This document shows, piece after piece, positions 45,321 through 57,110 of a stretch of 64,000 bases of DNA (positions are counted from its first letter, which is position 1; the number at the start of each line of letters is the position of its first letter). Source of the stretch: Cycas panzhihuaensis (taxonomy: Eukaryota; Cycadophyta); the NCBI GenBank assembly GCA_023213395.1, contig CM041465.1:179621741-179685740 (forward strand), written 5' to 3'. A program made the position numbers and the translations under genes. Below the pieces are notes generated by a model. The model was given only the letters and a program-made list of their open reading frames with translations, was not told the origin of the DNA and did not search any database.

Positions 45321-46591
45321 GGATTGTGGTTCTATACTGCATGCCAAGGCTTTTGGTCTTTGAATTCTGGTTCTATGGGGGAGAATTTCCCCTTTGCTTT
45401 CTTCTATGGTTTTTAAATACCATTTTGGAACTTTCATTACCTTCTCTGTTGGGTAACTCCTGACAATTTCCTGATTAGAATCTGAAGACAAAGATTCATC
45501 TGAAGTTGATGTGTCTGAATCCTTTACATCTGGAGCAGGATGAGGAGTCATTTCAATTTCTTGAGATTGTCCATAGTTTTTGTTTTCTTCATTGAAAACA
45601 ACATCTCTGCTGATATAGATCTTGTTAGTTTTAGGATCTATGCATTTGTACGCTTTTGAGTTTTTACTATACCTAATCATTATGCATTCTAGACTTTTTG
45701 AGTCTAATTTCAGTCTTTTCTTGTCTGGAATGTGAACAAATGCCTGACTACCAAATACCTTTAGGTGACTTATGTCTGGATTCCTTCCAGTCCATGCTTC
45801 TTTTGGAGTGAGATTTTCAACTGCCCTTGTTGGGCTTCTATTTATCAAATAGCATGTTGTACTTATCGCCCAAATTAATATGTTTTTGATACATTCTTTG
45901 AATGTATCATGTAATGTGCCATTTCAACAATGGTTTGATTCTTTCTTTCAGCAACTCCGTTGGACTGAGGTATGTATGGAGTTGTGAGTTGTCTTCGAAT
46001 TCCTATGGATTTGTAATAGTTCATAAAATCATGTGAGATATATTCTCCCCCTCCATCAGATCGAATGCATTTGACTTTGGTATTGCTCTCCAGTTCAGCT
46101 TCGGCTTTAAATTCTTTGAATGCATCTAAATCTTTTGACTTAGTATGTAAGAAATAGGCCTAAACTTTCCTTGTTAGGTCATCTATGAAAGTAATAAAGT
46201 ATTTCTTTTTGCTAACAGAAAGAGGGGTAAATGGTCCAAAGAGATCAGTGTGGACTAATTCTAATTTCTCCTTTGCACGCCATTTACTTTCTTGAAAGGG
46301 CATTCTGTGTTGTTTACCAAATTGACAATCTTTGCAAAAGAATTGGTCAAATGTGAAATGTGGCAAGCCACTTACTAATCTAGTCTTCTCCATATTCTTC
46401 AACTTGTCTATGGGAAGATGACCATACTTAAAATGCCATATTTTGTTATTATGGTTCGTAGCAGAAAATGCTTTTACATCAGGTTGCGAAAGTAGCCTAT
46501 ACAGATCATTTTTTTTTACTCCTTTTGCAATTACATTTCCTTTACCATCAAATATAAAGAAAAAACCCTTTTCATCAAATACAGTACACAA
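45246..46591 (-). pseudogene. pol: Copia integrase
   Basis: The zinc part at 46160-46591 has WHFKYGHLPIDKL and CKDCQFGKQ. The core shows LELVHTDLFGPF (Asp), FITFIDDLTRK, CIRSDGGGEYI (Asp) and PQSNGVAERKNQT (Glu), a complete D-D-E set. The tail at 45246-45848 (200 codons) has AWTGRNPDISHLKVFGSQAF, ECIMIRYSKNSKAYKC and YISRDVVFNEEN. A frameshift near 45885 separates core and tail, and a stop lies near 46160. The 200-codon piece also includes the Ser/Asp-rich linker to RT. Confidence 0.92.
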
Positions 46592-46606
46592 TCCTTTCTT
46601 TTTGAG

Positions 46607-46954
46607 CTAAGAAACAGAAAGGAGATTCATTTTCAGACCTAGTACATAGAGAACATTTTCAATTTGCCCTGCTTTATTTTTTATTGTCACTGCCACGGTT
46701 CCAATGCCTTTGATTTCAAGGGGGTACTTATCTCCAAGTTCCACAGATTTATCAGTGGTATATAGATGCAGCTCTTCAAACCATTCTTTACAACTAGTCA
46801 TATGATGTGAGGCTCCTGAATCAATGTACCATACATCTTTGTCTTGTAGGTTGACCGATAATGCAGCTATAAGAGCAATGGGATCTTGGTCTGGATTACT
46901 ATCATCAAATTGTTCTTTGCTATAGTTGACCATTAGTTGTTTCCCTCTCTGCAT
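46607..46954 (-). pseudogene. pol: Copia aspartic protease
   Basis: 115 open codons. WYIDSGASHHMT starts at residue 42 with the catalytic Asp at residue 45, a canonical Copia retropepsin loop. KSVELGDKYPLEIKGIGTV and NVLYVLGLKMNLLSVS complete the domain. A stop follows right at the end of the LSVS block. It is the only protease in the window whose active-site loop is unchanged. Confidence 0.92.
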
Positions 46955-46959
46955 TTGAG

Positions 46960-47800
46960 CTTTTTTGCATTGATATGGATAATGTCCTGACTGACCATAA
47001 TGATAGCAGGTATCAAAAGTTCTGTAAGAATTTGCAAGGTGTCCAGTCTTACCACAACTGTAGCATATGATATTTTGACCATGTTCTCTGGAATCAGACC
47101 ATCTCCCATGGGATGAGGAACATCCTTCAGCTACTTTGCCTCTTACTCTACTTCATCCTCTAAAACCAAAGCTTAGCTTTGATGCGAAAGCATCTTCAAT
47201 TTCGGATGCATCTTCATATCTCTTATTCCTCTGTTCCTGTTGGAGTAACATCCCAGTTAATGTATCCAAAGTGATTGTTGTCATTTGATTTGTATTAGCA
47301 ATGGTGTTGATCATAACATCAAATGACTTGGGCAGCTTACTGATGATGAGTTTTATTATTTCATGTTCTAAAAGAGGGTCTCTAGCATTGGCAAGATTAT
47401 TTCTGAATGATATTATTTTGTGCATAAACTATGTGACAGTCTCTGTTTCTTTCATTTGAACATTGAAGAGTTCTCTTTTAAGAGTAATTATTTTAGCTTT
47501 ATTTTTCTACTCGTACATATTTTCTAAATATTTCCAAATACTATTAGTTGAGTATAAATTTTTAATGCAAACAAGCAGAGGATCTGAGATTGACAGTTTC
47601 AATATAATTACCCTGCCATTGTCTCGTTCTTCCCAACTTGTTTGTGCAGCACCAACATCTTTGGGTTTATCTTCACTGCCAAGAGCAATTTGCCAAGCAT
47701 TTTTGGCCCTAAGCAATGTTTCAACTTTAATTTTCTAGATATGATAATTATCATCAGTGAGTTTATCATCATCAGACAGAGCCATAATGGAAGAAGTCAT
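46960..47800 (-). pseudogene. gag: Copia gag
   Basis: Starts at an ATG at 47800 (MTSSIMALSDDDKLTDDNYH). It runs through LRAKNAWQIALGSEDKP, SAQ/T-type UBN2 blocks with IWKYLENMYE, EIIKLIISKLPKSFDVMI, and two zinc knuckles, CYSCGKTGHLANSY and CYHYGQSGHYPYQC. Each knuckle has one Cys replaced by Tyr. Four in-frame stops; at least two fit G-to-A or C-to-T change of Trp or Arg codons. The ATG is chosen as the first in frame after the leader. Confidence 0.88.
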
Positions 47801-48435
47801 TTAAAACCCTTAAACCTGATTTCTGAGGTTTGGGACTATACTGATGTACAGATTTCTGTATGGTACAGAATCTGTACAGATAGGTACAAAATGTACCTTG
47901 AAAGAAGCATTTTTTCGAGGCATCTAGGGTTCTGAAGTCAAATTTTGAATTAGAGTTAAAGAACTCCAGAAAATTGTCTTGGAACAGAAATCAGATAGCT
48001 AGGTTTTTTAGCAAAAAAATGCTTAAAAAAACTTGAAAAATCTTTGGATCTTATACAAAAATGTACCCAGCATAGACGCAATAAATGTACCTTTGATTTC
48101 AGACAGATTTCTCAAAGAAATTTAGAGAAAATTCAAAGAAAAAAGAAGAAATCTGAGAAAACCTGCACTGACCTGTTTTTGGGGTAAAATGCCTTGAAAA
48201 CGGCTTCAAATCCACTCGTCATAGAAGAAAAAAATGCTTTTGATGATCAGATCTATATTCTGGCCAAATTTCGTCTCAATCAGAGAAGTTTAATTTTTCT
48301 TGTCTGTATGACCGTACGGTTCCGTACATAGGTCTGAAATTCTATACTGAGGTCTGACGCGTAGAAGACTGCCGCTTAATTACTCCTTCTTCTTGAAGTG
48401 TTCTTCAATTTTAATCAGATGGCTCTAGGGTGGCC
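47801..48435 (-). other. Leader of the complete Copia
   Basis: Untranslated leader between primer site and gag start, about 635 bases. No ORF or other signal recognised. Confidence 0.6.
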
Positions 48436-48448
48436 TGCTCTAATACCA
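48436..48448 (-). promoter_or_regulatory. Primer-binding site of the complete Copia
   Basis: Minus strand TGGTATTAGAGCA, one change from the Met-tRNA type TGGTATCAGAGC, abutting the LTR. Confidence 0.9.
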
Positions 48449-48635
48449 TGTTAAGACAAAGACAGAAGAGAACAAAGAAATCTGAGAGAAACTCCTCTGA
48501 CTGTATTCACGAAGAAGATGTACATTTATACAATGTCTAGAATCAACCACCCTTAACTCCTATAATGAGAAGTTGATAAGTGGCCTTCTTTAACTTAATG
48601 ACTTTGGATTAGTGATATAACATTGTATTCTAACA
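48449..48635 (-). repeat. 5' LTR of the complete Copia
   Basis: 187 bp, partner of 43607-43793; 10 differences, all transitions. TG...CA ends on both copies. Confidence 0.95.
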
Positions 48636-48640
48636 AATAA
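48636..48640. repeat. Target-site duplication AATAA, right copy
   Basis: Matches 43602-43606 exactly. Confidence 0.9.
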
Positions 48641-50549
48641 ATGTTCTCATGGATTTAAATTTCTTATAGTCTAGTTAACTGTTACCCATTTAGGGTGTCA
48701 AGTTGAAGTTTTGAAGGCTATATTTGAGAAGTAATGATGGTAGAGACAATGTGCAAAGAAAAATTTAACTTGATAAATAATTGATACAATAACATACTTA
48801 TGGATAACCAATGAAGAAGGAAAAAGGAAATTATTCTAATGATGAGACTTTTAGGGCCTAAAATTGAGTATTTAGATAAGAAGTATGTGAGAATAGAAGT
48901 TTGTGGGACATTTTATTTGTGAGTAATAAGATTTAAAGAACTTTTGTAATGAAGTTTTCATGGTGCACGTCCCAACAAAGGAAGGATCCCATGACAAAGG
49001 TATATCTTGTAAAGGTATTTCTCTAAAAAGAGGAGCTCATAGGAAGAAAAATTTGTAGGATGAGGATTTTATGGGAAAAGAATAATTAGGCCCAAAACTT
49101 TAAAATAAAAGGAAGAAAGGTACAAGGTAAAAGGAAAAAGGTAGGATTAACTATCTTGCACTGATATTCTCCTATGGTAGGATACAATGAAAGTATTAAT
49201 AAAGATTGTTCATTAAAGAGGTAACTTTCCATAAAGGTAACATGCAGGAAAGATAGTTAATAAGAGAGATAACTCATAAGAGAAGGAGTTTGCAAGAGAG
49301 AATAATTTGTAGAGGACATTTTATCAATAAAAAAAAGAGAAAGAAAAGAATCTCTCATGAAGTCTCCCAACATGAATGACATTCCACCCAAGTGGCAAGC
49401 ATAAAATAGGGTCTTTATAGGAGCATGTATACAAAATTCTATTTATGTAATTGATATATTTAAGAAAGGAAATTAAACTCTCATTAAATAAGGTTCCCAT
49501 ACAAGGTCAAAATGATAGAAGGAAGGTAGGTTTATAGAGAGTATTCTCATGGGGAACCAAGGACATAGTCTTTTCTCATAAAGTATTTTCTTATAAAAGT
49601 TAGTAATGGGATAGGACCCATCATTGAAACAAGTCAAAATATAGGGAAGTGGGATAAAACAAAGAAATAGAAGAGTAAGAAACATAAGAAAATAACTCCC
49701 CGTGAATTATTTTCTCCACAACATGGAAATATTTATAAAATACAAACATGAGAATGTACTCACTTTATTAAAAAGAATAGAACTTGGTCAATCAAAGATA
49801 TTAAAGAAGGTAATACCTATATTGATTAGCATTATCCAAGAAAGGTGAAAAGAAATCCAAGGAACACAATTTGACTATCAATCATGATGGTCTAATCTAA
49901 GAAGTGAAATCTTGGCCCCTTGATCACTAGCATCACTAACACATGAGTAGACATGAGTAAACATGAAGCTAATGAGGAATAAGTGAGGCTTGGTATATTT
50001 AGCAAGTTACAGACTGATCATTATATACATCCCACTCTACGCACTTCATGTTATAAACATACTTGAAAGACATAAAGTAGAACTAGATGATAATTGAGTA
50101 AGAGCAACTAGTGTAGAAGTAAATGAATTAATATATTAAACTAGAGAAAGTTATAAGAGAAATTGATTTAGTATATCAAGTACTAATAGAGAAGGACCAG
50201 TATGTAGATCATCAATGACATCATAGTGAGCCTAAAGGGCATACATAGTAAACGATTTATATTAGAGTATTAAGCTAATGGCAAATTATAAAAAAATAGA
50301 TTAGTGCAATTTAGGTTAGTACCCAAACTGTTTCCTTGCCTAGAATTGATTGACACGTTGACTTAATGTCTATAGGTAGACACTAGGCTAATAATTAGCC
50401 TAAACAACAAGCTTATAATTAACCTAATGGTTCTAAATTTTAGGAGAATTTTTAGACTACCAAAACTTGAAGTACCCTTAAACCTACAAAAATCTTGCAA
50501 AGGAGATGGGAAGTTGGTAGGTAGAAGCTCATAAGAGGAACTAGAAGTT
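48641..50549. other. AG-rich stretch without recognised genes
   Basis: About 1.9 kb, purine-rich on the plus strand (many AAGGAA, GGAAAG words near 48800-49350). No LTR, primer-site or coding signal recognised. A minus-strand 70-codon frame at 49473-49685 shows nothing familiar. Confidence 0.4.
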
Positions 50550-53430
50550 TGAAGGGTTGAAGGCAGATATTTTTAGACCTAACATCAAACTTTGGATTTC
50601 TATTTTATCTAAAATTTTTTGTTGTTTATATGATTCCCAACTAAAATTCCTCTACACATTCATTATTACTAAATACACAAGGGAGGATTATCTACTAAAT
50701 TTAGAAATGATTATTAATATCAACTTGGTGGAGCAACTAAAGGGACTCTCTTCAAATACTCACTTCCATAAGAATTCATATTTTATATGTATAACATTAG
50801 GCTTAATTTAATTACCCAAGTTTCTAACAGACCCTCAAATAAAATGGCTACCAGTTCAATTTCATCTCACTAAGGGATGGGATTAGAAGGCTCCCCTACT
50901 TCTTTATTCTTTAGATAATGACTTCATAAACCTAATGTCCTACATGTTTCTCCTAGTGCCTAAGATAAATGAGAGACATAAAAGCCTAGTTAAAAGGGGA
51001 AGATAGGCCAAATAAAGATTTTTTATTTATTTAAATATTACACCACTACCTAATTATATGGCTATAAAGGGCTAGCATTTTATCTACTAAGGCATTCTCC
51101 CATTGGATTATTTTTTATGGAAATCTATAGGAAGATAATATTGATAAGAGATAGGCCACAGCCCAAGTTTAAAAAGGTGTCATATCAATATTTCTCTATT
51201 TATATTAGATACTGGAAGATATAAGAGATAGATATCCTAGTAACTATGGACTATAATTTAAGAAGGACACCACCTAGATACTATGAACTAAATGGGGTAA
51301 TGGCTCAATACATGACAAATATCAGAATGACTCTAGACCATCATGAATTAGATAATCTAGAGAAGCATGGAAACTAAGAGGACAATCATCTCATGTGTAA
51401 CTAAGAGTTAGTATTTGATATAGAGAGTAGAGAAATGGCACAAGACTTGAGGACAACTGAGGCAATAATTGAGGGAGAATAACAAGAAGAATAAAGTGAG
51501 AGTGACATACTCAAAGATGCATTACAGGCTACTAAAAAGAGAAGAAAACTAATTTACAAGAATATCCTATAATCATAATTAAGAAGAAAAGGTAGTAGAT
51601 GCTACCCACTTCAACACCTTCCACTCAGGAAACTCCTTAACAAACACTAGTATAGGTTCATTTATTAGAAGATGAGAGGTTGATATTAATGGTAAAAGAG
51701 ATGGGCTATGAGCCACCACATTCTCCCCCTCTAAACCTAATAGAGGAGCAAACTTATCTTGTTAAGTTGAAATCACCAATGAAGTAGATTATGTCAAAGG
51801 TAACATTAGCTTTACCTTCCTTAAGTATAGCAAAATCTTTATGAATATTAGAAGAGGTTAGATATTCATAAGAGAAAATAAGATCAAGCTCACATTCATA
51901 AGTCAAATTCCCTAAGGATATGTCAAAGTAATAGAGTAAGCAATAGAGGAGGTAATAGAGGATGCTCCAAAGAAAGAAAAGGTTGAAGACATATAAGAGT
52001 AGTTGCATACCTTACTTAACCTAGTTATCTAAGTAGCTAATAAAAATATAAATTATTATATAGAGAAAATTATATCTTATAAATCTCCAGCGGTGGAGAT
52101 AGTTGAACCCTAATAAGACCAAATAACCATAAGTTGTCAAAGGGAGGAACAAGCTATAATCTAGCCTCAAATATCCCAGACAAATAAGGCACCATTAGTG
52201 GGCTCAAGCTAGGAAATATGGCAAGGTGAAGAAATATAGCTTTATTTGTGAGTTGCTAAATAAATAAAAATTAGGAAAGTAACCCTAGGATCAATACAAG
52301 TTTTAGCCTTTGATATAGCCATAGAGGAATTATTTTGTCAATGGAGTAGAGAAGAGAAGTCTTTAAAGAAGGTTGTTATCAAAGGAAAAAGACAAACATA
52401 GACTATATCATGGTATACCAAAGATGACACTACTAAAGAATTATTTGAACTACATTTGGACATAGGTTAATTTATTAAAGATAAGGTGGTTTCCCTACAA
52501 ATTTAACTATAACTAGTAATGCAAGAGAGTGAAACTCTATGGATAAGAAATATAAGCATGAATAAGCAAATCAAGAAACTTCATAAGGCATAGAGTAGAA
52601 ATATATCCACTGAGTCATTAGAGGAAGAGACTACACCCAAAATTAAAGAAGTGGTAAGAAACATAGAGGTGGCATGTAAGAGTTTATAGCCTATAATAGG
52701 CTTAGTGGAAAAATTATGTAAAGAAGTAGAGCACTAGGCCTTTTCTCTCTTGAATCTTATTAAAATATTAAGAAGTCTCAAGAAAAGGATCAAAATATTA
52801 AGTGAAGTAGCAACCAAGGAGCTCTAAATATGTCAAAAGGAACTATAAGAGGGATGATTTTTTTAATTTTAGGAAATAATTGACTATTAATAGCCCCAAA
52901 TCTAGCCTAGCTCATAAGTCATTTATTCATAAATGGTGGCACATCCTAATTGAGGGAGTGAAGAGAAACAAGATAGTAATGTTGAGGGCTAAGAAAGTAA
53001 AAGAGATACTAAAACTTTTTTTGTTTAATATCTCATCTACTACCCCTAATTTTAATCTAATAAAAATAGGAAATAAGGAGATTATTAACATTAAGGTTTT
53101 TTATGATTTGGTTATTAGCGAAATGAATTTTAAGTGGCAAAGAAAAAGTTTTGATCAAGAAGGCCTACCAAAAGGAAGGGAAGATAAAATATTAGCTTAA
53201 AAAGCCAACTAAATAGTTATGCAACATATACTAAAAAGACAAGACTAAAGGTTAGTACTCCTTAAGGAGTAGGTCTATAAGTTAGAAAGGATGATGGAAA
53301 TGTATAACCTCCAACTATTATTATTTTTTCACAAGGAGATAGTTGAGAAAATAGGCACAACAAAGAAAACAAGTTCATCTTCCTCAAATCCAACTTCATA
53401 AAAATAACTAATAAATTTTCATTATGAAGA
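50550..53430 (+). pseudogene. Long decayed ORF of unknown identity
   Basis: Open pieces at 50557-50811 (MKADIFRPNIKLWISILSK) and 52880-53200, with a coherent frame between, for example at 51240-51560 (RTPPRYYELNGVMAQYM, then RMTLDHHELDNLEKHGN). There five of the stops are TAA where Gln fits. The C-terminal third is Lys/Glu-rich with heptad-like Leu/Ile spacing (EVVRNIEVACKSL, LIKILRSLKKRIKIL), so a coiled coil is likely. At least one frameshift lies near 51200. I do not recognise the family. It could be a gag-like ORF of an unknown element or a captured gene. It ends just before the LTR at 53438. Confidence 0.5.
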
Positions 53431-53437
53431 AAGCTTG

Positions 53438-53719
53438 GGTTGGAATAATGCCTATATTGGGGTGTGTATCCACCTTGGGGAGATTACCCACGTTAGAGTA
53501 ATAACCCATATCATGGAGATATTATGGTAGCAGCACGTCAAGCTTGTCAATGCTAGTTGACAGTAGACCTTGACAGGTGTGCCTAAATCCTCTCGGTCTC
53601 TTCTATTTATTTAAGGCGTCTAAAGACCCTAGTGTTTATCAACACCACCATCCTTACCAATTGATGGTTGTGTTTTTTCTTGTATTTCATTCCACTCTCT
53701 TTGTCCTCTAATTCCATCA
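53438..53719 (+). repeat. 5' LTR, 282 bp
   Basis: Begins GGTTGGAATAATGCC (TG changed to GG) and ends TTCCATCA, two bases before the primer site. Its start matches 59889-59950. It includes a TATA-like TATTTATTTAAGG near 53606-53618. Confidence 0.8.
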
Positions 53720-53721
53720 TT

Positions 53722-53734
53722 TGGTGTCAGAGTC
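53722..53734 (+). promoter_or_regulatory. Primer-binding site
   Basis: TGGTGTCAGAGTC, two changes from TGGTATCAGAGC, with a TT spacer after the LTR. Confidence 0.8.
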
Positions 53735-55800
53735 ATCATTCAGGTGTTCAAAGCCATCATTTAGGCATTTTTATCTTTTATCCATTATTATATCTAGGTT
53801 ATGTTTCCTCTCAACCTTTAGTATATTCATGTGCCCTTCAATTTAGAATACATTTGTAATGTGTACATTTGGAGTATGTGTTTGGGAAGTTGATATTGAA
53901 GAGCATATCTAAAGTTCGAGTCTATTCAAATTTCCAAATTCTTGCATCTCTTTGAAGTGTTTTGATTTATATTTAAAGCATTTGTCTCCATCATATAGTA
54001 ACATTTGCTTGCACATATGTATGGAGAGGGTATGCATATTATATACTTGTTATTATATTTATGTTAAAGATAAAGAATGTTCATCATATTTGAAGCAAGG
54101 AGATTAATATCAATATTAGGTAGGTGAATACTTGGAAGAAGATGTGGTCTTTCCTCTTCAGTCCCACTGCTACATCTAATGAGTACCATCATGACTTCCT
54201 CTTGTTTTGACTAACAGTTATGGTGGTGATTGCTTTAGGCTTCTTTTAGCCTTGGCAACTCTCATCACCATGGTTGCTCTCTCCTCATTTATGGATGTAC
54301 ACATCCAACTTTTGTCTCCACATCTTGGCCTTATAGTCTCATGGTTTACATTACACCCAACGAGTTATGCGTAGATATTATATTTTTTTATTCCTTACAA
54401 AGTTTATGAATATTTATGTCCACACAAATATTTATGGTTCAACTTGGCCATCTATATATTCTTAATAGGCAATAGTTAATAAAAGTTTTTACATCAAATA
54501 TCTATTTTTGGAGCATGTTCATATGCATTTGATATTTTTCTTTGAACATGGTTGTATATTTAGGTCATTTATGTATTTGTGCATGTTAATATTCGCATCC
54601 ATTTAATTTCAAACTATTTTCATATACTTCATAAATATTTACATGCCATTTCATTACTTTGCCATGATTTTGTGGTTATCTCCCATCTTTTTATAGTTAT
54701 TTATTAGTGTTATTAATGCATTAGGCTTGAATTGTTTTGCCTTATTCCTTATATAACCATTATTTTGAATGTGCTCTTTCAGATAGTTGCTTAGTTTTTC
54801 TATCATCATTTGATTCTATGCCACTCATCATTTGTTGTTGAAGGTTATAGATTTATTATTTTCCATCCATTAGTATACCAAGATATTTATGCCTATAAAT
54901 GAAGGAGATTTGGTTCCTTCATTCAAGCCATCATTAGAGACCTTCTTAGGGAATCAAGTGGCCCACAATCTATACAAATTCAAGCTCCCAATTTTTTACC
55001 ACTTATTTGAAGTTTCCATATGATATTCATTTAATGAATATACTTCTTTGATCACATTTAGCATTTAAGTGACTAGAAGTGTATTTTTTAGAGGAGCTAA
55101 CTCATTTTTCAAGAAGGTTGTTTAAAAAATAAGTACCTATTTTTGCTTCAATAGTGATATTGGTCATCAACGGTGTCCATTTTTAGTTCTACCAACTCCA
55201 AAGTATTCTACATTTCCACCCAAATAAAATGAGTGATCATATGACTATATAAGGTCTTTATTTGATAGTTTTTTAATAATTAAAAGTTGATAGAAATTCT
55301 CTTTATGGTTCATATATTAAAAGGCTCTTTATCTCTTTTGACCTCTTATACTTTTTAATATATAACTTGGTCATATGAAGTTAGAATTGAGTATCATTTG
55401 AGGCATCAGATTCATATTTCAATCCTCTATTAAGTGAATGATCTTTTTAAGTTTTTCTAAGTCATTTGATGTACTATTTCTATGACCAAATTTGATGCTA
55501 GTTTTAGGCTTCCTGTAAGATGACCCTTGAATAAATCTAGCAAAATTTTAGTTTACAATCATCATTAATACAAAAATCTTACTTTGGAGATGGTTAAGTC
55601 CAAATTGGCACACTTGTTCATGTCCCAAAGTTAAAGGGGGATAAGTCTTACTTGTATTTTTTGAGTGCCTTTATTACCTTATTCAAGTGCATTTTAATCT
55701 TTCATTTAAGCAAATTACTTTTTCAAGAAATTTACTTTTAAAGCAATTTTCTTCATTATGGCCTTAAGTATAAGTAATGTAATAGTGCTAAAGTTTTATG
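53735..55800. other. Long leader region without recognised genes
   Basis: About 2.07 kb between primer site and gag. AT-rich, T-rich on the plus strand; no ORF with a known domain. Too long for an ordinary Copia leader, so an undetected insertion is likely. Confidence 0.4.
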
Positions 55801-56800
55801 GTACTAATTTTTTGAATTAGAGTCGAGGAATAAAACCCATTTTTGTGTTAAAGGATATATGGGACTTAATTAAAATAGGTTATGGAGCACTTAAAGCTAA
55901 TACTACTAAAGACCAAAAGAAGACCTACAAGGAGAATAAAAAGCAAGATAATGAAGCTTTGGCATTCATATTCTATGCATTGGAGGATCACATTTTTTCA
56001 AGGGTTAGTGAATAATCTATATCAAAGGAGGCATAGGACGCATTGAAGACCACTTATAAATGAGTTATTGTATCAAAACTCCAAGCATTAATGAGTAAGT
56101 TTCAGTTTAAGAACTTTAGGATGAATAATAATGAAGAAGTGAATGACTTCATCATAAAATACAAGGCCTAATCAATCAAATGAGGGTCTTAGAAGAAGCT
56201 ATTACTGAACAAAATATGGTAGAGAAGATCTTGATATGTGTTAGTAATATTAGATGATTTTAAATGGTTGTAATAAATGTTGAGGTTTCCAAGGATCTAA
56301 CAACCATCAAAATTGATTAATTAACTATAAAGCTACTTATTGTTAAAGAGAAAAATAGGGGTAGTGAATTTCTAGAGCATGAATTTTCTATAAAGGAAAA
56401 GATAAAGCTTATTTTTTAAGGTCAAAGTTCTAAGGGAAGAGGACAATCTCCTAGAGGAAGAGGTCAACAACTTAGAAATCAAAATTAGTTTCATTAAAGA
56501 CAAGGTTAAGATTATCAAGGGCAAGGATAATATCATCAAAGTTAAGGTCATTTTCATTAAGGTTAAAATAAATTTTAAGGTCAAGAAATTTTAAGGCCAA
56601 TCTAATCAAGGCTAAGGATAAAGTTTTGCATCCTAAGGAAAAGGTTGAGGTCAAAGTCCAAGAGGTAGAAGCTAAGGATAAAATGGAAGAAGTCCTAGGG
56701 GTAGAGGAATAGTGTAATATTCCTATTACCATAGAAGTAGACACTTGGTGAAAAAATTATTTTATAAAAAAGTCCAACTTACAAAGAGGAAATACTAATA
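55801..56800 (+). pseudogene. gag: Copia gag (decayed)
   Basis: Capsid blocks: KDIWDLIKIGYGALKANTT, KKQDNEALAFIFYALEDHI, SKLQALMSKFQFKNFRMNN. The C-terminal tail at 56400-56590 is Gly/Gln/Arg-rich (SSKGRGQSPRGRGQQLRNQN) and is crossed by many TAA/TAG codons, each at a place where Gln fits the repeating pattern. The zinc knuckle region near 56720-56770 is barely readable (a YYHRSRHLVKKLFYKK-like stretch). It pairs with the minus-strand gag at 34420-34985. Confidence 0.78.
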
Positions 56801-56847
56801 TAGTTGTTGAAGAAAGGAAAAAAAAAGAAAAACTCTTTCTATTAAGT

Positions 56848-57110
56848 TTGATGGTAAATAAAGAAGAAGATAGTTGGTATATTAACTTAAGATGTTCTAC
56901 CTACATGACATATAAAGAAGACTGGTTTAAAGAGTTGGATAACACTAAAAGGAGAAAAATTATATTTAGTGATAATACCACTCAATCTATAGTTAGCAAA
57001 GGAAACATGGACATACAAATAGACTTTAGAAAAATAAGGTATATCAATGATATGCTTCATGTCCTAACACTTAACAAAAAATTACTATTAGTGGGATAAA
57101 TAATGGAGTA
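56848..57110 (+). pseudogene. pol: Copia protease (decayed)
   Basis: 83 open codons: DSWYINLRCSTYMTYKEDWF, where the family has W-Y-I-D-S-G-C-S-x-H-M-T, so the catalytic Asp is Asn and the Ser-Gly pair is Leu-Arg. Later blocks IIFSDNTTQSIVSKGNMDI and YINDMLHVLTLNKKLLLVG are well kept. It cannot be active as read. Confidence 0.82.

Larger units (their letters stand above)
43607..48635 (-). mobile_element. Complete Ty1/Copia retrotransposon, 5029 bp
   Basis: Two 187-bp LTRs, target-site duplication AATAA, primer site next to the 5' LTR, purine tract next to the 3' LTR, and gag, protease, integrase, RT and RNase H in Copia order. By eye the LTRs differ at 10 positions, all transitions, about 5%. 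The polyprotein frame 43809-47800 has nine in-frame stops and one frameshift near 45885, so it is dead but structurally whole. It is inserted at the edge of a decayed Gypsy. Confidence 0.95.
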
